Shown here: positions 33,980 to 46,051 of the stretch, piece after piece
Layout of the letters: the number at the start of each line of letters is the position of its first letter
Numbering within the stretch: the first letter of the stretch is position 1
Source of the DNA: Cryptomeria japonica
Lineage: Eukaryota > Streptophyta > Pinopsida > Cupressales > Cupressaceae
DNA: 64,000 nt
Direction: 5' to 3'
Assembly: GCF_030272615.1 (NCBI RefSeq)
Contig: NW_026729261.1
Coordinates: forward strand, 59,488 to 123,487
Translations under genes and position numbers: made by a program
Notes under the pieces: model-generated
What the model was told of the DNA's origin: nothing
The model's database searches: none
Seen by the model: only the letters and a program-made list of their open reading frames with translations

Positions 33980-35140
33980 AAAAGAATTGTTAAATTAATT
34001 ACAAATATTTGACCATGGGTAAGAATACAAATATTTGACCATGGTTAAGAATACAAATATTGAAATAATGAATTAATACAACTAGTCATATATTTTAAAA
34101 TTAGAAAATTCAATGTAAATAATATCAAATTCAATGTAAATAATAAGATATGGTTGGATAGAATTTTCTTGTATATGACATGGGGTGAGATGGACACAAA
34201 TAAAATCGAGAAGTGAAACTTGAATGGACGATTAATGTTAAAAAGTTTCATTTTCAAATTTTGTTCTGACATGAAAATTGTTTTTTTTGTACTTTTAAAT
34301 AAGGTGGGAAAGTTCATTATATATTAAGAATTCTAAATATTTAACCATAGGCAATAATACAAATATTAGGATTATGAATTAATACAACCTCTCACATACT
34401 AAGAATAATTATGTAATTTTTTTGTTAAAATCAAATGTAGATAAATATGAATACAACTAATGTGGTTAGGAAGGACATCAACCTAATAAATGATATTAGT
34501 ATAGGTCTAAAGATGCTATAAAGAACTATATGAGTTCCCATGTAAAATTTTATGAGGACTTAGTAAAGTCACCTGAATAAGTCAATCACCCCACATATGG
34601 AGAAATAATCATGATAAGGAAAGTGATATTGAAGCTAACTAAAGGGACTGGGAGGACTAAGTACAATATGTGATAGTTAATTTTGGACCAAATAAAAGGA
34701 AAAATATATTAGTAACATAAAAATATAATCCAAATAAAATTGCATCTCCAATAGAGCCAAAAGGAAGTAATTACACCAAAATGAAAGAATAGGCACTAGA
34801 AATATACCTCCTTGATTATTGGATGAGATCTTTCATGTGCAAGATATGTTGATAGATATGAGATGTGGGATGGTTATTGAGAGATAGACAACATCTTCCT
34901 ATGATCTTTGAAGTGTCTACACACATATAAAATGCCTATAAATGAGTGTTAATATAATATTCAAAGATATGGTTGGATAGTATTTTATTGCATATCACAT
35001 GGGATGAGATGGATGCAAGTGGAATGGAGAAGGAAAACTTGAATGAATGATCAATGTTTAAAAGTTTCATTTTCAACCTTTCTGGTGACATCAAAATTAT
35101 TTTTCTTTTACTATTAAATAAGGTGAGATGGGAATGCATA
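33980..35140. repeat. Two copies of a ~170-bp dispersed repeat and shorter satellites
   Basis: The segment from atatggttggatag at about 34149 to about 34318 recurs at 34967-35135 with moderate divergence (both contain aagtttcattttcaa and ttaaataaggtg). In addition, agaatacaaatatttgacca is tandemly repeated near 34020 and recurs diverged near 34330. Short minus-strand open frames in the two copies are low-complexity and unconvincing. The element type is unknown. Confidence 0.75.
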
Positions 35141-36015
35141 CTTTAATTAATTAATTATAGAAGAAGGTTAGTCTAAGTCAATGAAATAAATAGTGCTTAT
35201 TTAATTAATTAGTGAATTATGGCTAGTGTAGGATTCTATGAGAAACAAGAATGTAAGAAAAATATCTATTGTCATTTATAGACCACGAGTACTCTAGTTA
35301 ATAGATGAGTGAAGATAAAATATAAAATAAAGTGGTTATCCTAAATAGACATAATCCAAGAGATAAATTACAAGATACACTTCTCACAAGTTGAGCACTC
35401 AAACACTTGTAAAATTTCACATTACTTCACACCTCACATGATCAAACATTGCCTTGATACCAATTATTGTATTTTGATGTCTAATAGTCTAACAATTGTA
35501 TGTTACAAAAGTAACCCTGGTCGACACACTTAAAAAACTCATGGACCAAATTTTTCTCAAAGTATTAGTCTTGATTTCATTATATTAAATTTTAGATAAG
35601 CACCACTTTTTACAACCAAATTGATCCCTTTTTAAAATTAAACTATGATACACATTTATGTTTACTATTTTACTTTATTTTCTTATTCAATTAAGAATAT
35701 GCATTTCTTTGCATAAAATATTTTATTTATTAACATTTATTTAGACCTATTTTCTTAGAAACTTAAGGTGATTATTTAAAATATGTGAATATTTCTACGC
35801 ATTCATGATCTTAGTATGGTCAGAGATTTATAATTCATAACAATTTTCTTTAGCTATTATGTTTAATTACGATTGTAATTTGGATGGCCAAACATAAAAA
35901 TCTTCTAAAAAAGGTTGATATATCCCATCAACATAAATTCAAGACTATTAAAATTCAACTACTTTATTAATTCAATAAAAATAGAATTACAAATAAAAAA
36001 CCTCAATTCTTCATA
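35141..36015. other. AT-rich intergenic sequence
   Basis: No gene seen. A minus-strand tggtatcaaggc (about 35454-35465) looks like a primer binding site, but no LTR end or pair could be placed next to it. Confidence 0.4.
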
Positions 36016-36020
36016 TTCTT

Positions 36021-36190
36021 CATATTGAAATTGACATTTGATGTAGGTTTATATAAACTTGACTCCCTTCAACTTCCTATTGTCACAGTACAGTAAATAA
36101 AGATGGAATTCCTCATATTGAGATTGGCATTTGATATAGGTTTATATAAACTTGACTCCCTTCAACCTCCCATTGTCACGATAAAGATGA
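36021..36190 (+). repeat. Tandem duplication, period 93 bp, with TATATAA
   Basis: catattgaaattgacatttg at 36021 recurs as catattgagattggcatttg at 36114, and both copies contain ggtttatataaacttgactc. Either TATATAA could serve as a TATA box for the exon-like sequence 400 bp downstream, but this is speculative. Confidence 0.8.
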
Positions 36191-36454
36191 TACTCGTGGA
36201 CTCCAACGAGGTGACTGCATTGATATTTTGTGAAAACGAATGTTATAAGTTTAACCAGCATTGAGAAAGTTCCAGGCTGTACCGGTGGACACAGGCGGCA
36301 GGGATTGTCAAAGTTCGTTTTCTAGTAATCAATAATTCAGTTGTAAGTCATTCCACATGCAAATCAGAGGCGAAAAATAATGGGATATATTTATGAGCTG
36401 CGTGTGGGTAGATGAATTTGTATTCAAGTTGTTAAGGAAAGAACCTTATAAAAT

Positions 36455-36610
36455 GGAGTTAACGCAAACAAAACGTTTTAAGCAATGCGCTTAGGAAGCT
36501 GTATTTTCCTGCTCGAGCAAGAAACAACATTGAGCTGCAACTTGAGGAAAGGTTCTTTCGAAGTTTGGGCAAGGAAACGGCCTTCTTGGAAGCTTGTCGA
36601 CGTGGTGATG
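36455..36610 (+). pseudogene. Possible first-exon fragment of an ankyrin-type gene
   Basis: The frame reads NNIELQLEERFFRSLGKETA followed by FLEACRRGDVNQ. A charged helix ending 'EACRRGDV' is the usual beginning of the first ankyrin repeat in plant ankyrin proteins. A possible donor (caaa|gtttaa) follows near 36627. The frame has no methionine at its left; a stop lies upstream near the start. The ankyrin C-terminal fragment at 46052 could be from the same ancestral gene, with the LINE at 42183 and other repeats between, but no middle exons were found. Weak evidence based on a short match. Confidence 0.3.
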
Positions 36611-36776
36611 TTAATCAATCAAAGTTTAATGGAATGGAAGACGTCTGTGAGGGGAGAACATGTTTTATTTTTATTTTTTTGATAGGTTATTGGTCGAAGC
36701 TTGAATAGCTTTTCTCTGGAGTTATGAATCAATAGGGACACAGTAGAGAGCCCATCCCCATTACATATCTTTGAAT

Positions 36777-36812
36777 TATTATTATTATTATTATTATTTT
36801 TATTATTTTGTT
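36777..36812. repeat. (TTA)n microsatellite
   Basis: A run of attattattatt, slightly interrupted near the end. Confidence 0.9.
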
Positions 36813-37125
36813 TGATTAGATTGACCCCAAGACCTTCCCCATTCTATGGAAGGCCAAGAGTTTGGGAATTGGACTTGGGTCTCCACAATGAGAACCCAGT
36901 ATTTTAACTAGTTAAGCTCAACCCACATGAAAAACACATAATAAATCAGTATATAATTATATAGTATCCTATTATTAAATTAACTATATTATAATATTAT
37001 TATATTATTATGCAAAGATATATGAAGTTTAATATATCCATTTAGACTATTTTTAAAATGTAAGATATATTAAACTTTATTTAATGATAATATAAAACTT
37101 TTAAATGGTTAGTATTATAGTAATG

Positions 37126-37710
37126 GATAGGGTTAGGGTTAAGGTTAGTAAAATGGTCAAGGTTAAGGTTTACATCATTATTAGGACTAGGGCTAGGGTT
37201 TATATCATGGTTAGGTGTTGCATCATCGTTAGGGTTTCGTTTAGGTTTAGAATTATGGTTAGGGTTAGGAGTTAGGCTTACTGTTAGGATTATGGCTAGG
37301 GTTAGGGTTATGGTGAGGGTTTAGCATTACCGTTTTGGGTAGAGGTTATATCATGGTTGGGGTTAGGGTTAGGGTTAGGATTATGGTTAGGCTTCGAATT
37401 GTGGATAGGGTTAGGGCTTATGATTATGCTTAGGATTAATGCTTGAATCATGGTTAGTGTTAGGGTTATGGTTTGGGATAGGGTTTACGGCTAGGATTAG
37501 GATCATGGTAGGACTTACATAATGTTTAGGTTTAAGTTTATGGTTAGGGTTAGGATTTACATCATGGTCGGGGTTAGCTTGGGTTAGGGTTAGGATTTAC
37601 TTCATGGTGAGGGTTGGGGTTATGGTTAGGGTTAGGTTTTAACTTTAGGGTTGGAGATTATTGTTAAGGTTAGGGTTTAGGTTAGGGTTTAGGTTTATGA
37701 TTAAGATTAT
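37126..37710 (+). repeat. Degenerate telomere-like tract (GGTTAG/GGGTTA)n
   Basis: Over about 580 bp the sequence is dominated by ggttagggttaggg-type words, with many point variants and spacers (ttacatcatggtt recurs). Both 6-base (TTAGGG) and 7-base spacings occur, and no long perfect TTTAGGG array is present. All G-rich words lie on the plus strand. It fits an old interstitial telomere-related or telomere-like minisatellite. Confidence 0.85.
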
Positions 37711-40080
37711 GATTATTATTTTCCAAGTTTAATGAACAAATATCAAGAATTCACGATTCAAATTCATTGAAAAGATAAAGTTACACTTACATTTTTAGAT
37801 GAGTTCTACATACAATTGGACAATTATAATAAAGGTTCATTAAACGTAGCTGTCTTTTAATAGCCATCGAATTTTCGAAACATGAAGCTATTTGTGTCAT
37901 GTTAGGCATATTTGAGATTCATTACTTGTTTTATGAGCTCTTTCCGTCTCTCTTTGTTTGTATCATGTGGCAGATGAGCTCTGAGCTTACCACAGAGGAC
38001 AAGTGTCTTTCATGACTGTCACCAGTTTAGTTGTTTGCCGCAGCTTTGCCTTCACCACTTTTGGGTTTATGGCTGCATTGTACACGGTGTTGGCGCATTG
38101 TATGTACCCACCATACTCCTATATACCATGCAATAATTTCGCTTCTTCTATATAACCTTAAAAACTCCTTGTAATCATAATGAATGTGTAGTTAGTGTCT
38201 AACTATGTTATGATGGCCTTCGTGTTCCTTTTCCACGATTTTGAAAAAAAAAATATAACAACCTAAATGCCCTAACTAACTAAATATAACAACCTAAAAA
38301 AAAATATAGTACAAAACCAACAAAGAAAACCATGTCTTAATTATGGTGCACAAATATATATGTAATATCTAGTGCCCCTCTCCATGATGTTTTAATGAGA
38401 TAATATCACTTTGGAGCCATTATCTTCATTCAAAGATCCTCTATGATATATCGTAAATTGTGTCATAAGTTTGTCAATATGCATAGACTACTTTGTAACC
38501 TTCTTTACACATGTTCATCTATATATCATAAAATTGAAATAGAATCTCTTATGCATATTATAATATTGTACATTCTCTTATACACTTTACATAGCATAGA
38601 TGCACTTTTACACATCCCAAGACATATTACACATGGTGATTTGTCCCATCTCAAAGGTTTAAGCCCTTATACATGATAATATCAAAAATTAAATGCATGT
38701 TAATTAATAAATCGACCATCAAGAAAGAATGGTTTACAAATTCCAACCCAAAATTTCCCCACTTATTATATAGTTTACAGAAGAAAAAGCAAAATTGAAC
38801 AAGCAATGATTTACTTGATATTGGTCATGAATAGATTCACTACACCATATAAAATCATTTAATCTTATTTTAATTTAATCATGCATTTATAACATTCACC
38901 AAAGTATCAAACTTTTCTATCACAAGCCTCCCATCCTCCACCATCTCAGGAATAACATAACATTGAACATCAATGTGCTTTGCTTTTGCATAAAAAATGT
39001 CATGTTTTTGGAAACTAATGATATTGTTTTAATATAATCATGATTAAGTTCCACGTACTCTACTTTATAGTGGAAACATTAGCCATAATTTACCTTTTAA
39101 TTGTCCAAGTTACTATAACATTAAATAGGGTACATATTTTCTAGTAGAAATCATTTATCAACATCTTAAATTTAATCTACTTCTTGAAACCTTTAAATCT
39201 ATACTAAGTTGTCTAGTTGATGCAAAGCATCACTATCATTACTTCATGAAGTATTTGAGTTTCTTATTATAAAAATATAGTAGTCAATTAAAGTTAATCT
39301 TTATCATAAATTATTTGAGTGTCTTTTACTATAGAAAAAAAGTTAAATTTCCTAGAACTATTAAATATTTGAACACTCTCAAGGTTGTGGTTGATATATA
39401 AAGGATGGAATCATTGTGGAGAGAAATAGAGAAGTATGTGTTGTACGAGGTATATGTGTAGCAATTCAATGGTCCAAAAGTGTTACAGATCAATGATAAA
39501 GACAATTTCAAACTTGTTTTGAATTGTGAACTATGATCAACATTTCAGTGGATATGGTTCTAAATAGTTTAACTCTATTTATGTCTTTGCATATGAAGTA
39601 TTATATCCATCTTTCAAGGGGATACAAATTTGCACATTGCAACTTGGAATAAATATGACCTTTGAATTTTTTTTAGGTGGTTTATGCTTATTTGTCTTTA
39701 ATCTATTTTTCTTTTATTCTGTCAAAGTCGACTACAACAATGTTTGAAATAATTTTTTTTTGTTTCACCTAACTGATAATGATGAATTTTTTATTTATTT
39801 ATAATTAACTATATATATTTTATGATTTATATAAGGTGGCTTTATATTCGAATAAGAGTATTTTTTTTTAGTTATTGGAAAGAGTATGGAGAATAGTATA
39901 AATAATCTAGTAGTTAATTTTATAGTTGTCTTAGGCGATGTGAAAGATAGGTGTATATAGAAATCAAAAAATAGTAAATACAACTTAAGTATATGTGTTT
40001 TGTAAAAAAATAAAATAAAGAAAAATAATAGATAACTTTTTAAATATTTTAAAGGAAAGAAAAATATATCCTTTTCTTTT
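37711..40080. other. AT-rich intergenic sequence
   Basis: No open frame, RNA gene or transposon end was recognised. Only short A/T runs and chance open frames below about 80 codons. Confidence 0.5.
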
Positions 40081-41880
40081 ACCAGGATCTGGAACCCAAA
40101 AAATAACGCTACCTAGAGGAATAATCATCACAAAACCAACAACCCAACCACAACCGAGACTAAAAAGGACTAGTCTCTAAAACAAACATAAGGGTTTTAC
40201 TAAGGCTCCCTTAACCTTCAGCTGACAACATGGGTTTTCTTGGCACCCATAACCTTCAAAGACACTAGACTACAACAGGTAGCCATACATTCAAGATCAA
40301 GACTCAGAGGGTTTTGAACGACTCCCCTAACCAACAACCTGGGTTTTGAACTTGCCCCCAAAACTAGCAGAGACGGGTTTTCCTAGGCTCCCTTAACCTG
40401 CAACATAGATCTCAGCTTGCCAAAAACAAAACCTATCCTTAACCAAAAACCAAAACAGCAAGTGGCCAGGTTGGGCCCTTGAAAACTACTAGCATCCAGC
40501 TTGCTTGTGGGTTTTACAAGGCTCCCACAACCTGAACCAGACATCAATAAAATAAACAAAAAATAACAACCAAGAGGGGGATTTTGAAAGGCTTCTCGAA
40601 CCTTCACAGTGGGTTTTAAAGTGGCTCCCATAACTAGCAGGAGGGTACCCGTCACCACCCAACATCTGATTAGCACTCGCTTTCCAGGATGACACCTCTA
40701 CACCTCAATAAGAAAGGAAACCACCTCAATACGAGCTAGAGTGAAAGAGACCAAGTATAGGGAAAATGAAGTAGATGACCCCAAAACAAAGACTAGTAGC
40801 CAACAAATATTCACATGATGCTTAGCTAGAAAGAAGGGTTTTGAAAAGGCTCCCAAAACCTTGAATAGAAATAGAGGCCAGTACCAAAAGGACTCTATGC
40901 CAATAAGTTTCACCAAAGTCTCCACCTCTAAAGGATAAGAGGGAAAGAAACCCATCAGCAAAGAGACAACAACAAGAGCACATCCAACCTCGAACAGAAA
41001 GGTATCCAGTACCCCCATCAGGATGCATCCCACCAAATTCTGCCAACAACTCTTCCCCTCTATAGAAGAGTGGTCCACCTCAATAAGACAGACAGAGATA
41101 AAAGGAAGAAAGACAACCAGTGGAACACTAGAGAATCTTTTGAAAATAATAGATCCATAAAAGCACTCACAATCTGCAAGAGAAAACTTAGAAATATCAC
41201 ACCAAAAAGATGTAGGGACCTCCTAGACAGAGTTCCCCAGCCACACCAGATCATTCCCAAAGGCCAAACACAACCCATGGGGAGAAAGGACTCCAGAAAA
41301 AAAAAACCTCCACCCGGATCCCAAACATCCCCTTCACACCAAGGCATAACCAGGACAGCACAAACTATGAACAAAGCCACCGTAGCCACCACCAGAACTT
41401 TCTTGCGAAGCAACATGACTAGCAAAAGGATCTCCACCTCATGGGCCGACTAGGTCCAGAAGAAAGCTCAGCCCAGATCCAGATCCAAGCACCTGTAGAT
41501 CCAATGGTCTCCATTGCCAACACAGAAAGGAAGAGTAGCAATGGGGTAAGGGAAAATATCCCCAACACCATCCACACTCTAAGTCGCACCCACAATGCCC
41601 ACGACAAAAAGCATCGATGGGAAAAATATTCTGCCATCAGCCAAATAGGGCAATGGGGAGCAGAGTCAGGACACATCCCTCCCAACGACCAGAGAAGAAA
41701 CGAAAGTGTCCAGATCACTGGAAAAAATGTTGACCTCCACCAAGACCCAAACCCTACCAGGATCGACCACCTCCCCATCTTCATCATCTCCTTCCTTCAC
41801 TGCATCTTCTCCTCCATTGGCTACCCTTGAAACCCTAGCTCCAGCGATGCTTCCCGCTTCCGACATCTTCTCCATTTTTT
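40081..41880 (-). mobile_element. Decayed minus-strand repeat element, probably LINE-related
   Basis: This 1.8-kb stretch is GC-richer than its surroundings. A start-like frame on the minus strand at 41875 reads MEKMSEAGSIAGARVSRVAN followed by an acidic stretch (EGDDEDGEVVD), then breaks. The remainder is hydrophobic low-quality frame with many stops. The half nearest 40081 contains about ten copies of a gggtttt...ggctccc...aacc motif resembling the hairpin at the 3' ends of the two LINEs nearby. AT-rich ttttaaatatt occurs outside both ends (about 40042 and 41911) but is too simple to be a convincing target duplication. The strand and LINE assignment are inference. Confidence 0.45.
40186..40860 (-). 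repeat. Repeated GGGTTTT-N-GGCTCCC-N-AACC motif, about ten copies
   Basis: In plus orientation, copies begin near 40190, 40230, 40309, 40342, 40375, 40511, 40577, 40611 and 40837, for example gggttttgaaaggct and gggttttacaaggctccc followed by aacct. Each can form a short stem (GGTTTT with AAAACC-like ends). Spacing is irregular, 33-230 bp. Confidence 0.75.
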
Positions 41881-42182
41881 TGTCTCTACTTTTGAATTAT
41901 GTTATAAATGTTTTAAATATTAAAATGTAGAAAGTAATAAAATTTAATTAATCTAAAAACTATTTTAAATCCACATACCTAATCTTATTAGTTTCTATAA
42001 TATAAATTCAATTTCTTTACAAAAGATATTATTTCATATTAATAATTTGTCTTATCACAAATATAAAAGGTGAACACAATAAATACCTTGTTTTCCCCAT
42101 GAAATGTGAGGGATTGTTGAAAGGTTTTAGTGTTCAACAAATATAAGTTTTATTTTATATAATAATATGTTGTTTTTATAAC
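41881..42182. other. AT-rich spacer between two elements
   Basis: Nothing recognised beyond A/T-rich sequence preceding the LINE target duplication. Confidence 0.5.
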
Positions 42183-42232
42183 AACAAATAATATTTTGTA
42201 TCAATATCTTTTTTTGGATCCTTCTGTAGAAT

Positions 42233-43310
42233 AAAATCCTCACCATTGATAATATGTACAAGAGAGGCTTCCATCTCCCCAATAGGTGTTACCTTTCCTA
42301 AATGAAGAAGAGAATGTTAACCATATCTCCCTTCACTGTTCCTTCTCCCATTCTATTTGGTCACAGATCTTGTCGCTATGGAATTTGAACTAGGTCTTTC
42401 TTGCTTCTATTCAAGAGTGCTTCATTGGTTGGAGATGCCTCTCCATGAAAAATTCTATCAAACAATTATGGGATTTAATTCTTCCTCATGTGGTATGGTG
42501 AATTTGGAAAGAGAGGAACAACAAAATATTCAGAGACTCCTACTCCTCTCCCAAAATGGTTTTTACTAAAATCAAGTGGGCCATTTTGGAAAATCTAAAA
42601 GATGATGGTAAGCCTCTTATTTTTAGGAACAAGGATGAATTGGAACTGTTAAACAATTAGAATGTTTCTACCTCTTTAGACAGGAATGAAAAGAAGGATA
42701 AGAGAGAGAGAGTAGTAAGTGGTCTTTTCCTTTGACTGGTTGGATCAAAGTTAATTTTGATGGGGTGGCCAAGGGGAACCCAGGTTCAGTTAGGTGTGGG
42801 GGACTGATAAGAAATGAAGTTGGCTATTGTATTGTGGCGTTGGCTCTCCCCTTGGGATCCTAGACCAACCACTTAGCCGAAGCCATGGTATCTTACCAGG
42901 CTCTTGCCCTTGCTAAATCTTTTTGATTTAATAATTTTTGGCTCGAGGGAGATTCAAATAACATTGTAAAATGGCTAAAGGGTCTTTCCCCCCCATCATG
43001 GACCATCAAAAATATTATATATCAAGCCAACGAGATAATTAAGTCCTTCAAGTGATGTATTATCTCACATAGTTATAGAGAGACCAATGCCACGACAGAC
43101 TGGGCTGCCAACATGGTTGCCTGTGCCAATCAAATGATCAGCTAGAGAGGTAAGCTAGATATTCCTCATGAGGCCTATGCCATCCCCATTTATGATAGAG
43201 TGCATGGAAAAGAGGGAGTGATAAGTGATGATTACAACGTACTTATCAATCAAAGTTGCCATAATGAATCAAAAAGAGTGGCACTTGAAGGACAACTTGG
43301 CGTTTAATGC
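42233..43310 (+). pseudogene. LINE ORF2 C-terminal part: zf-RVT and RNase H
   Basis: The first frame reads ILTIDNMYKRGFHLPNRCYL and then, after a frameshift, EEENVNHISLHCSFSHSIW, the CX2C...H...C zinc-binding domain following plant LINE reverse transcriptases (the second Cys of the first pair is now Ser). Then comes W-stop-IWKERNNKIFRD and, from 42741, RNase H: WIKVNFDGVAKGNPG with the first catalytic Asp, NHLAEA with the catalytic Glu, LEGDSNNIV with an Asp, and TDWAANMVA with the final Asp. RNase H removes the RNA strand during element replication. At least five in-frame stops and one frameshift inactivate it. The C-terminus probably overlaps the start of the next ORF near 43225. Confidence 0.88.
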
Positions 43311-45096
43311 AGACAAGACCTTGCATGCTTTCTGGGTGCTCATTTCTTTTTCAAGGGTTTCTATGGTCTTCACTTTGGCCTCTGTTTTTGCCTTGTTCTA
43401 CATTGTGAAGGGTGTGAAAAATTATGTCCTTGACGCTATGGGAGGAAATAGGAAAAGGATTGAGCCACTTACCTATGATGAATGGAAGAAGTCAAAAGCA
43501 TGGGCCATCTTGGAAACTACTAAAATGATGGGGTATATGGAGAGAATTCTAGGCAAAAACCCCACCGTTACCAGATTATTCAAGAAGAATTGGAAGGAGG
43601 GAAAAATCACCACAGGTGGGAGAAAGGTGGAAATTGATGAAGGAATTATTGCTAAAGTTACTAGGATGCCAATGGAGGGCAGGAAATTCTACAGGGATAG
43701 AAAGCTCACAGAGGATGCTATTAAGCGATTCCCGAAGGAAGACTTTGAGAAAGCCAAATTGGTGAAATCTAGCAAGACTTACTACTCGTTGAAGGTGATT
43801 AAAAAGGTATGGAGATGGGTTTTGTTTCCTGTGATGCAATATGTCACTCTTGATGGTAGATACTCTCATGTTTATGGATATCATTTTGTGCTCTTAAATC
43901 ACTTCCGCCATAAAGATATGGTGTCAAATCCTTTCTACCTGTATAGTTCCTTAAACACTAGTATAAAGGATTTTAGGGCTAACCCGAATAGAAATCCAAC
44001 CATGCATGAAGGGTTAATGTTTCTTTTATACAACCATGTCAAGGTCCCTTTCCTCAGCACTCCATCACTGAGCTTTCAAACTCGGAAGAGGAGTATGAAA
44101 ACTTAGATGACAGCAAAGATGAGGGGTCAGATACAAAGTTGGAAGATTATTTTAATAGGGATACGTCTGCTAAAGGAACCAGAAGGGGGAAGGATAAAGA
44201 TATGGCTTTTGGGTTGGGTAGAAAGACTGCTAGTAAAGGGGTTAAAAGAAATAGGAATAAGGTGTAGGAGGAGGATAGTTGGTTTGAAGAAGATGATGAG
44301 GATGATGATGGTATGGAGATTGAAAGTGAAAATTCTACCCCACCGCCCAAGAAGAAAACCAAGTGTAGTCCTGTTATTATTGAAATCAGCCCAGAGAAGG
44401 AGGATGGTACCTCAAAGACCCATTCTACTCCTTTGGACCCTAATAGATGGACTTGAGGTGTTGAGAAAGAAGGAAAGAAGATGGTGGAAGGAGAGACTCT
44501 ACCTCCTAATGATAAAGTCATAGTTGTTGATGTGGAGACCCTGGAGAATAATGTCGTCTTTCCATAATTCAACAAAGATAGTAGCGACTCTCTTATTGCC
44601 ATGCTTCATACTGCAAAGAATGGGGTGATGGAGTTATATAAGATTATAGGATGGGTCTACTTGGAGATTGAAAGTTTGAAGACAAAACAGGTGGACTCTT
44701 CTAGGAAAGTGGACATTTTAGAAGCTGTCGGGACAGGTAATTTCAGTTCCTTGCCTAATTATTTGAATGAATTAACCAAAGCCATCAGCGATGTAGAGGC
44801 TATTAGTGGATCTTATGGCTCTCAATTTAAGGATATGGAGGCTAGGTTCAATTAGCTAGAAAAGAGGGTTTTCAGCCATGAAAATACCCTGAAGAAAATT
44901 GGAGAACAAAGCCAAAAAATTTTGAAAGTCTTAGTCGATAACTTCAGTGTGATGATTAGTAAACTAGAACAGATTCAGCTAGAAAAGAACATGATAGATA
45001 TTGCTGAGGATAAGGTGTTGACCCTTGAGGGTGTGGCTACTAGACATGGTAAAATAACCCGGGTGAGTACGAGGAAGATGACTCAGCAAGCTAAGT
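43225..45096 (+). pseudogene. Extra LINE ORF downstream of RNase H, family unknown
   Basis: The frame from 43225 has an N-terminal hydrophobic segment (VFTLASVFALFYIVKGV), then RIEPLTYDEWKKSKA, a basic region, VEIDEGIIAKVTRMPMEGRK, and VTLDGRYSHVYGYHFVLLNH. It shifts frame near 44080 into an acidic, Lys-rich stretch (FEEDDEDDDG, then PPPKKKTKC, a possible nuclear signal) and a coiled coil (about 44600-45090). In-frame stops near 44266, 44456, 44566 and 44854 and the frameshift make it a pseudogene. The matching ORF in the second LINE occupies the same place, so it is a genuine part of the element. The core loosely recalls putative plant transposon protein domains, but I do not name it. Confidence 0.82.
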
Positions 45097-45406
45097 AACG
45101 GGATGATCTTAGGAGTGTTATTGCCTCAATGGTCTAATTGGAGAAAGAAGCAGTGGATTTTCTCAATAATTTTTCTTATTTGTGTTGTTTTCTACTTTTG
45201 GTTGTCCCTTAGGGGTTACTATGTTGTTCTTTTGTCACTTTTAGTGCTCTTGCTGTGTTTTTGTTTCTGCCAACTATTTTCGTTTCTTGTTATGTTTTAT
45301 CTAGCTGGACCTTTAATGTTTTATCTATTTTCTAACTTGTTGTAAAGGGTTTTGGGGCCCCTCCAAAACCTGCTTTTCACTTAATCAAAAACAAATAATA
45401 TTTTGT

Positions 45407-46030
45407 GTTCAACTATTGGTCCTTTTGTGTTGGATATAAAAGTTAGAGATAACAAACATTTGTGATTACTAATAGGTATTTGGTCCATTTAACTTGCATA
45501 TAAGTTACATTTTACATTAAAATATGATATACTAATTACAAATGACTTTTTTCTATTCAACTACTAAGTATTTATAGATTAAGTTTTGGTTGAATATTTA
45601 AAAAGTCAATTTTTGGACACTTCACACTAGACATGTTATTTTCATGAGTTGCATGCTGAGTCATGCTTTCAAACCTTAGTTGTAGATAGCTAAGTGTCCA
45701 TTTTGCTTTTCTAAAACGAAACAGAGGCTTTATGATATTCCAAGTGATGGCTACATGTTGACAAAATTTGTCCTTACATCTATTGGTCCCTCTCCCCTAT
45801 ATATTTAAAAAATATATATACTAGTTATATGCTACTTATACAACATTTAATTTTTCCTAACTAATCTTATACAAAATAAATTTATCAATCTATTTAAATT
45901 TTTTTAATATAAATGTAAATTCTTTCTTATTTTATAAATAAATTTTCATACCTTTTATATAAAAAATATTTTATTATTTTAAATATATTAATAGCATAAT
46001 ACTTAAAAATAAAATAAAAATATGCACGCT
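45407..46030. other. AT-rich spacer
   Basis: No gene seen. A-rich and T-rich runs continue up to the ankyrin-like fragment. Confidence 0.5.
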
Positions 46031-46051
46031 CTTTTATGCCATTAGAACTAG

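Larger units (their letters stand above)
42183..45406 (+). mobile_element. 5'-truncated LINE insertion with 16-17-bp target duplication
   Basis: aacaaataatattttgt occurs exactly at 42183-42199 and again at 45390-45406, directly flanking the element; one base may overlap the A-rich tail. Inside, in order: the zinc-binding reverse-transcriptase tail (zf-RVT), a WKERNNKIF linker, RNase H, an extra ORF, and a 3' end with the hairpin GGTTTTGG/CCAAAACC (45348-45370) and a short A-rich tail. Target duplication plus 5' truncation is the hallmark of target-primed reverse transcription by L1-type plant LINEs. The reverse transcriptase core, endonuclease and ORF1 are missing. Confidence 0.92.

Noticed and set aside
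35454-35465. Minus-strand tggtatcaaggc resembling a primer binding site
   Set aside because: No LTR terminus, partner LTR or element body could be placed beside it, so chance is likely.
40383-41787. Several 100-130-codon frames on both strands
   Set aside because: They overlap each other in different frames, are hydrophobic or low-complexity, and lie in a decayed repetitive element. Only the start-like piece at 41875 had protein-like composition.
40042-41921. ttttaaatatt on both sides of the decayed element as a target duplication
   Set aside because: The word is AT-only in AT-rich DNA and the element ends are not sharp, so it is not reliable.
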